From assembly GCA_014529385.2 (NCBI GenBank), contig CM043952.1, positions 61,520,119 through 61,584,118 of the forward strand: a DNA stretch of 64,000 bases, read 5' to 3'. This document shows, in pieces, positions 35,958-46,440 of this stretch (position 1 is the first letter of the stretch; the number at the start of each line of letters is the position of its first letter). Source of the DNA: Adiantum capillus-veneris. Lineage: Eukaryota; Streptophyta; Polypodiopsida; Polypodiales; Pteridaceae. The notes under the pieces were generated by a model, which worked only from the letters and a program-made list of their open reading frames with translations, was not told the DNA's origin and made no database searches. Both the position numbers and the translations under genes were made by a program.

Positions 35958-36851
35958 GTGCTTTTGATACCCTAAGGTGTCAATGAGTGCCCGTGAAGGC
36001 TGCTCACCTAGTAATTTTGGGTGTTTTGCAACCCAAGTCTTTCCTTAATTTGACTTTTTGGTCCTTTTTTTCTGACCCGGCTATAGAATAGAGCGTATGA
36101 TAGCTCAAAACGAGCGTCTCGGTCAGAGGGTCGTGCCGTGCTTTACAGCCCTCCGTTTGGTCACTCTATGCCCTCGGAATCCCTAAAACTGTCAATTTCC
36201 AGTAGGGAACTAGGCCCAAACTAGAAAGTCTAAGGGTGCAAGTGGGAAGAGAAGGGAGGAGAGTGGAGGACTTGTCCCACATGCTCTCATTCTCTCTTGA
36301 GGGAGTAGGGTATATATATAAGAGTGAGTCTAGTATATATCATGAGAATGAGGACTGAGGCCTGGGCTTGGGCTTGGGCTTGGACTTGGGCAAACGATCC
36401 CGATCTATCTTTTATACAAACCAACCCGTCCGTTTTAAGAGTCACGTTTTTTATTTTCGAAAAATTTAACCGTCCGCTCACTCGCGTTTTTTTCCCCGAT
36501 TTTTTTTTTTAATTTTTTTCCAAATTTTTTTTTTTAATTATAATGCAGAAATTGCAGAAAATTGAAAACGCAAAGAAATTGCAGAAATTGCAGAAATTGA
36601 AATGCAAGAAATGCAGAAAATTGAAAAAGCACAGAAATTGCAGAAATTGCAGAAAATTGAAACTTGACAGAAAATGCAGAAAATGCAAAAACGCAAGAAA
36701 TGGTAACTGTGCAGTGCAAACCAGAAAACGTAGAAAACGCAAAAAACAGAAATCTCCACACAACTACACACACTCATTCCCTGCCTTTCCTATGATAGAG
36801 ATTACACCACAAGAAAGCGTAAAGTGCTAACCGAGCTTAGTGTAGGGCATA
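35958..36851 (-). other. Untranslated leader of the nested element
   Basis: About 0.9 kb between PBS and gag with no protein. It contains a GGGCTT hexamer run (36364-36389) and an A-rich tandem array built on GCAGAAATT (about 36543-36735). Confidence 0.7.
36543..36735. repeat. GCAGAAATT tandem array in element leader
   Basis: 9-10-base units (GCAGAAATT, GCAGAAAATTGAAA, CGCAAAGAAATT) repeat about 15 times. Because all three frames stay open across it, spurious phenylalanine/cysteine-rich frames appear on the minus strand. Confidence 0.85.
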
Positions 36852-36869
36852 TCCCCGGCAGCGGCGCCA
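36852..36869 (-). promoter_or_regulatory. tRNA-Asp-type primer-binding site
   Basis: On the minus strand TGGCGCCGCTGCCGGGGA, 4 bases after the LTR end GCGCACA, differs at one position from TGGCGCCGTTGCCGGGGA, the Athila-type PBS complementary to plant tRNA-Asp. It supports the assignment of 36874-37478 as the 5' LTR. Confidence 0.8.
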
Positions 36870-36873
36870 AAAA

Positions 36874-37124
36874 TGTGCGCTCCTTGCCGCACTGTCGAAG
36901 CAAGGGACTTGCCAATACACCGTGTGCGAGCCACAAATGGCTCCAAGCACACAACAAGCCTAAACTAGCAAGCTCAAGAGAACAAAGGGTGTGTCACTCA
37001 CCGCTCTACGCTCGCCTTCGTGGTGGATTCCTCGCCGCGATGAAGAAGAAGCTGCAGTCGTGCCGCGCTCAACCGCCTCGCCGCCGTCGTCCCTTCGTAA
37101 TGCTCGATCGCACACACACTCTCC

Positions 37125-37177
<53 letters not shown>

Positions 37178-37478
37178 GGAGGTGAAGAAGAAGAAGATGG
37201 AGATGGAGCAAGAGCACTCTTCTATTGCACAAATGAGAGAATGAGTAAAAATTAGGTTTAGTTGGCTTTTATAGGAGCTCACCCCATTCACACTTGGGCG
37301 CCCATGCTTAGCCAACTAATCCCTTGAATGTCCCAGTTAGAGTGCGCCTCTCATCGGCGATCACTCTACCTTTCCCTATTGGACCGACAAGCCCGGTGCC
37401 TGACTCTACTTAAATAAATAATATGGTTACAGTGTCCGTCGTAGGCGATAGGGTGTCCGTGAGCCACGAGGGTTAACA
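36874..37478 (-). mobile_element. 5' LTR of the nested element (605 bp)
   Basis: Bounded by TG...CA (plus strand TGTGCGC...GGGTTAACA). It contains a (CT)n(CA)n stretch at about 37123-37177 that is longer than in the other two LTRs. Its U5 end carries CCTTGC and GCAAGG 12 bases apart, a ready-made 6-bp inverted repeat that coincides with the palindrome apex at 28275-28298. Confidence 0.9.
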
Positions 37479-37483
37479 CTGTG

Positions 37484-38132
37484 TCAGGTATCTATGCATT
37501 TTCAGAGCTCCGCTCGTCAATGGTGGGCTAGCCTACGAGCCCAAAGGAAAGCTACAAGGACATGGAAGGCTTTAAGAGCCTCCATCATGAAACAATTTCT
37601 GGCAAGCAACACTAAAGACAATGTCCTCACAGAATGGCAAAGCTTGAAACTCTCTCTCTACGAGTCTATCCAGAAGTATGTAGATAATTTTTGGGATTTA
37701 CTTCTCAAAGCCAGTGTCTACAAAAAGATAGGCTTTGAGGAGCAAAAGCAACAATTTTGTGCAGGTCTTTTTGACGAGATGGCCGAGTATATTAACTCAC
37801 AAAGGCCTAATGCCATATCGGCGGTCATACACCATACTATGGTTGCCTCTCAAATAAATTTCCAACAAGGGGTTAAGAGAAACTCTAAGCCCATGGAACT
37901 GAAGGATCAAAATGAGCCTAGAGGAAGGAATAATGCTCAAACTTCCTCCAAAGGCAACTCTAGCAACACCGATAACAAAGCTAAGGAGAAAGGAGTCTAC
38001 AAAGGTAAGAATACACTCTCTCCAATAGAGCTAGAGTGTTATCGTAAGGATAACAAATGCTACAAGTGTGGACAGCAAGGGCATGTCTATCGTGCTTGCC
38101 CCCAAATAAATGCACGCAACAACCCGCCTTGA
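37484..38132 (+). pseudogene. Ty3/gypsy gag, C-terminal part (rest of split gag)
   Basis: This continues the gag cut at 27695: MHFQSSARQWWASLRAQRKA, ASIMKQFLASNTKDNVLTEW, YESIQKYVDNFWDLLLKASV, then a polar linker and one canonical CCHC knuckle CYKCGQQGHVYRAC near the end. It stops at TGA 38130-38132. The two parts together make a normal-length gag interrupted only by the TGA at 27187 and by the inserted element. Confidence 0.88.
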
Positions 38133-38389
38133 GTTTCTATGCTGGAAACTCCAAAAGAGGATGCTCATATCAAAAGGCTTTTGTTTTTCCTAAGCTAGGA
38201 GATATGTACATACATGTTTATGAGTCAGGTAGCATCCTATCCCATGTAAATATGCATGCTTTTCGCAAGTTAATGAAAATCTATATATTCATATACATTA
38301 TTTTTGTTAGAAAGTTTGTAAATGAATTCAATGTTTCAACCAATAACAATATAAAAAAAAAGACGGGAATCAAGAGGAATTAGAATTTT

Positions 38390-39660
38390 CTACATTCCTA
38401 AATGGATTCCAAAATGTTTTTATTGATGATACCCCCGTGAGCTATCTCCACAATGAGGGGACAATGAACATGCAATGGAGCTTTTACCACGAAGCTCTCT
38501 GCCTAATAAGCCTCCTTATTGAGCTTTATAAGCTCCACAAGAGGAGTTCAAAAGGCAATAGCATGAAGTGGTAAGTTTTGAGAGAGATTAGGCTTTCCTC
38601 TAACCAAAAGAAAAGTGAATTTTTTTTTTAAGAGATTCAATAATTAGGTCACATTATCTCTAAAGGTGGTATTTGTATGGAACCACAAATGGTAGAGGTA
38701 ATAAAAAGATGGCCTAATCCAAGGAGTCTACATGAGTTGCGAAGCTCTAAAGGTATAAGTGCATACTAGAGATGCTTCATAGGAAAAATTCATGCTTATA
38801 GCAGGTCCAATACATGACTTAACAAAAAGAACGTTAAGTGTACATGGACTACAAAGAGAGAAAAATACTTTTGAAAAATTCAAAGAGAAACTTATCTCTC
38901 AGCTTATGCTTACACTACGGGATCTCTCAAAGCTATTTGAGGTCGAATGTAATGTCTGGATGCATGCCTTCAAGCAAAAATTTGCTTCAAGAAAGGAATA
39001 CCATAGAATACAAGATTCAAAGACTCAAATCCAATGAGCGAATGATGGACATGTACAAAAGGAACTACGAGCTGTTTTACATGCCGTTGACACATGGAAG
39101 TACTTCTTGCGGACTCCATCCATGATACAAACCAAGCTCTTCGACAATCAAATTGAGGTGGGCAAATTTCTTTTTGCAATTTAAATTTTACATTGCTCAC
39201 ATTGCTGGCAAGCACAAACATGTAGCCGATGCACTTTCCCGATGGAAAGCACAAACATGTGGCCGATGCACTTTCCCAATGGCCAAGGGTAGATAGGGTA
39301 TCAATAGCAACTTACAATGAACTATGTTTTATGATAGTTAAAAATGCTTCTAACCCAGGCTTTAGGGATATGATAATAGACTTAACAAATGGAAGAAAAA
39401 GAACCACTCACATTAGAGGATGGTTATCTTCCATACCTCAATAGGCTATATCTTCCTCACTTCCCATGCTCCTCCCATATGCGGGGCAAAGAGGAATTCG
39501 AATTTACTCTGCTAGGAGTAAAAGCATACTTGTATTGGCTTACCAAGAAACGAGAACATACAAGAGTATGTTTCAAAATGTATGGTATACCAAAAGATGC
39601 AATATGATAGAAGGACCATGGCTTGCCAACATCTAATTGTGTCGGATAGAAATCCTACCA
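38390..39660 (+). pseudogene. Ty3/gypsy pol remnants with internal deletion
   Basis: Pieces appear in order but in different frames: RT linker (FQNVFIDDTPVSYLHNEGTM), RT thumb (GHIISKGGICMEP, KRWPNPRSLHELRS), RNase H start (HDLTKRTLSVHG, LTLRDLSKLFEVECNV), RNase H end (AGKHKHVADALSQWPRVDRV) and an integrase scrap near 39610-39655 (VSDRNPTMS). The RT palm with its Y-[VI]-D-D is deleted. A 37-base tandem duplication (repeat starts at 39211 and 39248) splits the ADALS motif. No 3' LTR was found downstream. Confidence 0.75.
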
Positions 39661-39666
39661 TGAGCA

Positions 39667-39698
39667 CTAGTTTCTGATAGAGACTCTATCAGAACTAG
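39667..39698. repeat. Short near-perfect palindrome
   Basis: Arms TCTGATAGAG and its exact complement surround a single A, and the pairing extends on both sides through CTAG with one bulge. It sits exactly where recognisable gypsy pol sequence ends. Confidence 0.8.
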
Positions 39699-40368
39699 AG
39701 TAACCCTCCAACGGATGGCAAATAGGAAAATCACAAAACTAATGATCCTTGATCTACTAAAATCTTGTGATTTGAAGTAGATCAATGCTCAAAATGGGAG
39801 AAGTACTTACCCTAACAACAGTATGTCTCTAATAGCATGAACATACTTCTAAGGGGAAAGTACCTTTCGAGGCTAAAGACGGAAGATCCAAAAGTCCCTT
39901 GTAGCTTAAAGTACCTGGGAAGATCTTTATTGAAAAAGAGTATATCCGAGATCAAAACGAATCTTTTTAGAAGATTAAACAGGCTATATCCATCTATTAG
40001 CTAGGCAAAAGAGGCTCCTGCCATTAGGCATAAAAGAGCCTTATCCTTTAAAGAAAAAGAAATCTTTCTTTGGGTCTTACTAAACAATTAAAGTTGCCCA
40101 ACTATTGGCTCCTATATATCATTTTTCATGAGAGCCTATTCGAGCCTTATTAAGGAGAGCCACCAATAGAGGCTATAAATGTAGACCCATTAGAGATCAA
40201 GGATGAAGCAAACGAGTTGCAACCCAAGTTGTTCCTTCGACAGGAACACAAGGTATTAAGAAATGGTAAGATTACTGACAATATCTTATTTAAGTTAAGA
40301 ATTATCCTTTCAAAGATGCTAAATGCATGCAAAGAACATAGCTTAAGGATAATATGAACCTTGTTAAT
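39699..40368. other. Unassigned region between two retroelements
   Basis: No open frame or recognisable element. A TATAAAT-type box at about 40175 could belong to an LTR, but no partner copy was found in the window. Confidence 0.4.
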
Positions 40369-41185
40369 GAAAAACTTCGCTCACACAGGAGAAACTTATA
40401 CAACCAAAATAGCACGAAAAAGTGAGGAATGTGGTAAAATGGACAGCACCATCGCGTCCGGAACAACCCAAAACTCCAGTCTACAATAGCAAAGTGCTCA
40501 AATCCGACCTCGGATGAGCAGTTTATGGCCAAAACAGGCTCCAAAAACAGCAAAAACTCAGTTGCGGTTGTTCCTCCTCTTCTCTCCACGTTTTTTCTGG
40601 TCTTCTCTCAAGTTTTTCAGCTCCACACTTAGCTTTATTACTTGGGCACCTTTGGCCTTTTAGTTGACCTCTAATGGACCCCGAACAGGCCAAAAAGTGG
40701 CCTCGCAGTGCATAGTTGTCACCCTGCTGCATCCATCCGCACACGTGGTCCTCAACTTTTTCCAATAATGCATCCCGCAACTATGTGAAGTGGCTCCCAG
40801 ATACAGTTCTCATGATGACCTTTTTGCATAATTATCACAAGAAAACACCCACATTGTATCCGTACTTATCCACGTGCAAATACTGACCCCGTTCGACCTC
40901 CTGATGCCACTAGATGCCATCTGACACACCTGCTTACCTCATGGCGTCGGCCCACGGATAGCTTCCTCGAGAAGTTTTACGCGCTATCAACTCCTCGTTA
41001 TTATAGAAAAAACACATTGGCACTGATGATGATGAAAATCGTTGCACTATGTACATGTTGTCCTACCTGCACACATGTGGGCCCCACGTAACCACTTGGC
41101 TCTGGAAAATGGGCAATCCTTTATTCGATGCACCATGCATGTGTATGTACATATGTGCAATCACTTCTTCCAAAAACTCCTAACA
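40369..41185 (-). mobile_element. 3' LTR (truncated) of outer Tat-like element
   Basis: Matches 57205-57869 in the same orientation, with a 160-base stretch (about 40936-41094) that is missing from the right copy. On the minus strand it begins TGTTAGGAG at 41185. The U5 side is lost: homology stops at about 40369, whereas the right LTR continues to 56880. A purine-rich tract (GGGGATGGGCAAATTA on the minus strand) lies next to its U3 end as expected for a PPT. Confidence 0.8.
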
Positions 41186-41357
41186 TAATTTGCCCATCCC
41201 CTAGCCTGCTAGATCATTCATGATCAGCAGCAGCAAAAAGAGATATGAGACTCGCCGCGTCACAGGTCGCCTCATCCCTCACATACATTACTTGTTCTAC
41301 AGACAGCTCATCTTGCTCCACCATCATCAATCTAGCATGATACAATTTAAGATGCAG

Positions 41358-42425
41358 TCAATTTACACTTGACTTATGCAGAATCCCATCCAAGTTAGCC
41401 AGCTGATATGTACCATTCGAAAAACACTCCACTACCTTGAAAGGGCCTTCCCACTTAATTTGAAACTTCTTTTGGAAGGTGTTGCCCAGCTTACTGTTGT
41501 AGCGCAAAACCAAGTCATGCTTCTTGATACCCTTACTTTTTACCTTTTTATTTATCTTTGCCAAAGCCTTATCTTACATCTGCCCATAATGTTCCAATGC
41601 ACTCATCCTATCCTTTGAACCTCTTGTAATTGTAAGAGCCTCTCTTTGAATGCATCACTAGGCGGCCCAAGCAACTTCTCTAGCATCTTGACCACAGGCA
41701 ACTCTACTTCCACAGGCAATAGTGCTTCCTTTCCATATACCAAATGAAATGGAGTAAACCCTGTACCTGTCTTTACTGAAGTACGGTAAGCCCATAATGC
41801 ACTAGGCAATTCCAAATCCCAATCTTTCCTTAGTGCTCCGTCACTTTCGAAAGAATTTGTACCAACACGCCATTGAATCTTTCATTTAAGCAATTACACT
41901 ACGGATAATAAGGAGTGGTATGCTGGTGCCTAATCTTCATCTTTGCGCATAAAAAGTCCAATAGTTTAGCTCGAAAGCCTGGCCCCTTGTCCAAAAGTAG
42001 CTCCAATGGAACCCCAAACTTGCAACATATTTGATCGTGCACAAATTTTTCCACATCCTTTGCGGTGATTTGTTTTACTGCTATAGCCTCTGCCCATCTA
42101 GAGAGATAGTCCACTGCAATCAAAATATAGCTTTTGCCCCTGCTTGTGATAGGTAACGGGCCTATTGCATCAATCCCCCACTTTTCAAACACATCAAACA
42201 CCATAATGGTTTTTCGTAGCTCTGGCTTCAACACTCTCTTCCCAAATGCTTGACACCTATTGCAAGACCTACACCAATGGTGAACATCCTTGTGCAAACT
42301 AGGCCATACATACCCCCTCCTGAAAGATCTTATGCAAGGTGATCTTTAGAGAAAAATGTCCGCCACATGCACCTTCATGATTCTCTTCCAACACTCTATA
42401 AAGCTCCTCCCGCCAAGGTACACGT
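41358..42425 (-). pseudogene. Integrase of the outer Tat-like element, catalytic core and C-terminus
   Basis: Minus strand, several frames: EENHEGACGGHFSLKITLHK and HKDVHHWCRSCNRCQAFGKR (H2C2 zinc finger), FEKWGIDAIGPLP (first catalytic D), LLLDKGPGFRAKLLDF (second D region), WAYRTSVKTGTGFTPFHLVYG and, at the C-terminus, FQIKWEGPFKVVECFSNGTY. Stops and shifts interrupt it at about 41900, 41815 and 41603. Its N-terminal neighbour lies beyond the inserted element, at 51264 upwards. Confidence 0.85.
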
Positions 42426-44099
42426 TGGATAGGGGGAATGGGGAGCATGCCCAACGCGCCAACACGGAATGCCTCCTATAGCCCAGGGCACACACTGTAC
42501 CCCAACCCACTTTGCGAGCACCTTTTCGACTCGCTCTTTTCACCAAACCACATGCGCACACGCGCTCACATAGACACACACTAACTCACACAACCCGTGC
42601 ACCTCAATGCAGTAGCTTTTACGCTCTCCCACACGCTCAAAACGCCACACGCACTCTCTCTCTCTCTGCAACACTTCGTCGGGGCAGCACACACTTGCCG
42701 ACACGCCCACACGCACACACATGAGAACAGAAGAGAAGGGGGGACGAGATTGAGCAAGAGACTCAATGCAATGGGGTAAACTCTACTTTACTAGCATCAA
42801 TCACAAGTGCAAGATCAACGCCGCAACCGGCGCGCATCAAAAAAGTACACAAGGGCGAGACCCACTCGAGCTCGGCTTCAAGGACTCCATGGCTTGTACT
42901 GCTCGTGAGCTCCCTATGATTCCAAACGAGCGAACAACCCAAGACCAAAAAGACCCGTCAAAGAAGTTCTCTCCCCTTCTTTTCTTTCTCTCTTTTAAGC
43001 CTAAAGCGAAAACCCTCTTCTTCGATAAAAAAACCTGCTCCTCTTTCTTTCTCTCAGCTCCAAAGCCAAGGCCCACAAAAACTCGAACCCCTGCCCTTTT
43101 TACTCTCCCTCTTTTCCAAGGCAAAAGAAAAAGTTAAAACATGCTTTTTTGGGCAATGAAGCCGGGCGCTACTGCTCCTTGGGCTTTCCCTCTACCTTTC
43201 CTCTTTTTTTTTAGCCTTTGAGTCTCCTTCCCTTTTTTTTTTTCCAACTCTAGCAAAACTTTGCTACTTTTATTTATTACAACCAAGAGGCTTTTCCCAC
43301 ATGGTCGGTGCTTCAGTGTGCACGGATTCTCTAAATAAGATTTTTCGAGCATGCCGCATGGAAACTCCATCTTACTAATTCCGAATCCCATCTCTCCTCC
43401 ATTGCTTGATGTCACCCTGGCCTCAGATACCACATCCCAAAACGGGAAAACCATCTGACCCCTTTTCACCATCTGCTTGCCAACTTCGATTCGGCCCATC
43501 TCGATGCACACGAATTCGATCAGCAAGCCGCAAGTCTTGACTGGCCCCCCACGTTACATGCAATTTTCCAAAATCTTGGCGAGCCCTAAAAACATGCCTA
43601 TCGATGCGCTTACCAACATGGACCGGTGAGCACGTACCTGACCCTCGGCAAATATTCCTCAGGCCATAACTTGCCCGTTTGAGCTCCGAATGGCAAACCG
43701 AAAAGACCGGCATGCTCCACAGCTTGAGCTTTACGCGCATATCCAATGATACCAATTTTGGCCACTTGTCTGTACCTGCCCTGCCCGTCGGAGATCTGCA
43801 AAGCCTTCTAACTACGGACACCGAAGCCCCGTTTGATGAGCCATTTGGACGAGCTTCTAGGGCATCTTGAATCCCACATTTCTGGGCACATTCCACGCAT
43901 CTCGAACACTTTGACGTGCCGTCCCAATTAGCCCACTTCGGAGGGCCCCAGGCCTAAAAAAACACTTTAAGCATGCATTTTCGTTGCCACTGTCCTGCCA
44001 AGGTCTCCCACACTGGCTTTAGCCCTCTACCATGCACCTGTTAGCACCCTTTGCACTGCATAACACACTTTATAGCGCGGACCAACTTTGGCTTCACCA
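42426..44099 (-). mobile_element. 3' LTR of inner Tat-like element
   Basis: 1,674 bp with TGGATAGGGGG at one end and ...TTCACCA at the other on the plus strand; on the minus strand it starts TGGTGAAGCC. The purine tract AATAGGGGGGTGGGCAATGA lies just outside its U3 end (about 44100-44119). It has a shorter CT run than the 5' LTR (about 42655-42668). Confidence 0.87.
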
Positions 44100-44266
44100 T
44101 CATTGCCCACCCCCCTATTGAACATTCATGTTCAACCAAAAGTAGCTATATTGAACTTGAAACTTGCAACACTCTGCAAACACTCAAGCATGCTGGAAAA
44201 CACACCACCATATGTACAATATGTACAATATGTACAAAAGTGTATGTCTGTTACTCTTGAATCCCT

Positions 44267-45684
44267 TCAAGTGGGTTGCCCAACCCTCCTGGTCATCATT
44301 TGATGTACATCGGGCACCACTCCCCTATCAAAGTACAGCTTGAGCCGTACACCATTCACCCTGTGCCTGAGAAGCTTACCATTGGCTCTCACCAGCTGAT
44401 AGGTCCCATTTGGAAAGGCCTTTTGCACTTTGTACGGACCCGTCCATTTCTTTTTGACCTTCTTCTGGAAGGTGAAGTCCAAGTAGCTCTCATACTTCAT
44501 TACTAGATCCCCTTCTTCTATCTTTTTTTTTGGCAGACACTCATTGACTTTGGCCATTCTCCTTTCCCGCTGCTTCACATAGTAGTCTGCTGCTGCCTCT
44601 CTATCCATCTGCAATGCCTCAAGGCTGACAATCCTATCTTGTAAGACAGCTTGGGGAGTAGCATTGATGCGCCACATACCTTTCAAAGCACCTAACTATG
44701 CATGCATTGGCAGCACTACCTCCTTACCATAAACCAACTCAAATGGAGTAAAGTTGGTCGCCACTTTGTAGGACATCCTGTAGGCCCAGAAACACATTTC
44801 TAGATTGATCTCCCATTTTGTCTCCTGCTTATATACATACTTCGTGAGCATTTTGATGATTTGTCCATTGGCACTCTCCACCAAACCATTGCATTGGGGA
44901 TGATAAGGCGAGGAAAACCGATGTTGAATCTTCAGTTTTTCCACCAATGCCTGCATAAGCTTGCTTCTGAACCCTTGCCCTCTATCTGAAATGAGCACCC
45001 ACGGCACTCCAAAACGACAACAAATGTTATCGAAAACAAAGTGGGCCACAACCTGTGCATTTACCTCCTTTACAGCTTTGGCCTCGACCCACCTGGTGAG
45101 GTAGTCGATGGCAACCACGACATACTTCTTACCACTTGTAGACTTAGGGAGTGGACCGATGGCATCCAAACCCCATTTTTCAAAAGCATTCTGAGTAATG
45201 ATCGCTCCCTGTGACTCAGCTGTCAAACGCCTCTCTCCTATAGTCTGACATTCATGGCAGGTCTTGCACCAATAGTGCACATCCTTCACTATTGAAGGCC
45301 ACCAAAACCCCGCTCTCATCACTCGAAACAGCACCAATAGTGCACATCCTTCACTATTGAAGGCCACCAAAACCCCGCTCTCATCACTCGAAACAGCACT
45401 TGACCTTTCCCCTGGTGCCCGCTCTCCTCATGACATTGCTCCAACACCAAGTTAATCTCTTCTTTATAGAGCACTCTTCTTAGCACCCCATCTCTGTTGT
45501 AAGTCATTAGGTCTTCACCTATTAGTGTAAATTTGCGTGCTTTCTGAACTATCCTCCTCCTTTGCCGTTTAGACAAACCTTGGGGACACTGCCCTGTATC
45601 CAAGAAATCTTCCACCTCCTTCAATGACTCCCTACCCGTGTATGTGGCCGGGGCCACATATATACCTGCAACATGTACCTGCAC
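44267..45684 (-). pseudogene. Integrase of inner Tat-like element
   Basis: N-terminal zinc region EQCHEESGHQGKGQVLFRVM, AGFWWPSIVKDVHYWCKTCH; catalytic core FEKWGLDAIGPLPKSTSGKK (D), VLISDRGQGFRSKLMQALVE (D) and SPYHPQCNGLVESANGQIIK (E); C-terminal SH3-like FTFQKKVKKKWTGPYKVQKA. The D-D-E residues are all present. A 65-base exact duplication (45266-45395) shifts the frame inside the zinc finger, and a stop near 44695 separates the C-terminal piece, so no full-length integrase can be made. Confidence 0.9.
45266..45395. repeat. Exact 65-bp tandem duplication in integrase
   Basis: 45266-45330 and 45331-45395 are identical. Sixty-five is not a multiple of three, so the second copy shifts the integrase frame between H2C2 and the core. 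Perfect identity implies the duplication is recent. Confidence 0.95.
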
Positions 45685-45699
45685 CTTACTACTTGCTAG

Positions 45700-46440
45700 C
45701 TAGTCTGCCTCTTGGTTGTGCTCTCTCTTCACATGCTTGAACTGGATTTCTCTAAAGAACTTCAACAACTTCTTGATGGAAAAGAACCAATGTTTTAAGG
45801 AATCGTGTTTTACTTGCCATTGGCCTAGCAATTGCTTGATGACCAATAATGCATCACCTTTGACCACCAACCTGGAAATGCCGAACTCGACGCATTGTTT
45901 CAAACCTAGATGGAGGGCGAGATATTATGCTTCATTGTTGGTATGAACATCCTCCAAATCGTATGCTTTTGAGAAGATTACCTTTCCGTGTGGATCATGT
46001 ATCACCACACCTCCACCAGCTTTCTTTATCACCCTCCTATATGCACCATCAAACCACATGGTAAAGGCTCCAATCAGGTCGGGCTCCTCTTTGGCTTCAT
46101 CTCGTACTACTCTTGGATAAATTGGCAAATTCACTGCTTTGCTGACCAGAATGTCTGCCAAATGGGACCGACTTGTGTGGTCAGTTTTGAACTCAAACTT
46201 GAATTCCTGCAACTCTATCACCCACTTCATGATCCGCTTTCCTGGCTTTAAGTGTAACACCACTTCAGGCAACAGATTGTTAGTCGTCAACACATAAAAC
46301 TTACGCACAATGAGGTGCACTTTGAACTTTCTACAAGAAAAAACCAAATCCATGACCCACTGCTCTGCTTCAGTGTAAGCAAGCTCTCCAGGACTTATCA
46401 CCCTGCTTTCGAAGTATTATAGCTCCTTCCTACCTTCTGC
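45700..46440 (-). pseudogene. Dual RNase H region of inner Tat-like element
   Basis: The distal part carries an archaeal-type RNase H: TMWFDGAYRRVIKKAGGGVV (D), VHTNNEAEYLALHLG (E), LVVKGDALLVIKQLLGQW (D) and HVKREHNQEAD (D). The proximal part is the ordinary gypsy RNase H (AYTEAEQWVMDLVFSCRKFK, PGKRIMKWVIELQEFKFEFK), with several catalytic positions changed (TTNN instead of T-D-x). A second RNase H taking over from a decayed first one is a hallmark of the Tat lineage of Ty3/gypsy. One stop lies between 45903 and 45925. Confidence 0.82.

Larger units (their letters stand above)
27696..37478 (-). mobile_element. Nested non-autonomous LTR retrotransposon with a third, inverted LTR
   Basis: Minus-strand element: 5' LTR 36874-37478, tRNA-Asp-type PBS 36852-36869, gag-protease frame 35957-31356, accessory frames, PPT 28868-28882, 3' LTR about 28293-28867, then an extra LTR in opposite orientation (27696-28298). 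Both outer ends are the U3 end of an LTR (TGTTAACCC). The flanks TTGTG (27691-27695) and CTGTG (37479-37483) are a 5-bp target duplication with one difference, so the whole structure integrated as one unit. No reverse transcriptase, RNase H or integrase is present, so mobility must have depended on enzymes of another element. Confidence 0.85.

Noticed and set aside
36509-36777. Phe/Cys-rich minus-strand frames that look like membrane proteins
   Set aside because: They come from the GCAGAAATT tandem array in the element leader and are open in all three frames.
42512-43526. Open frames shared by 42.5-43.9 kb and 49.6-50.9 kb
   Set aside because: They lie in the two LTRs of the inner Tat-like element; the frames differ in length and start between copies.
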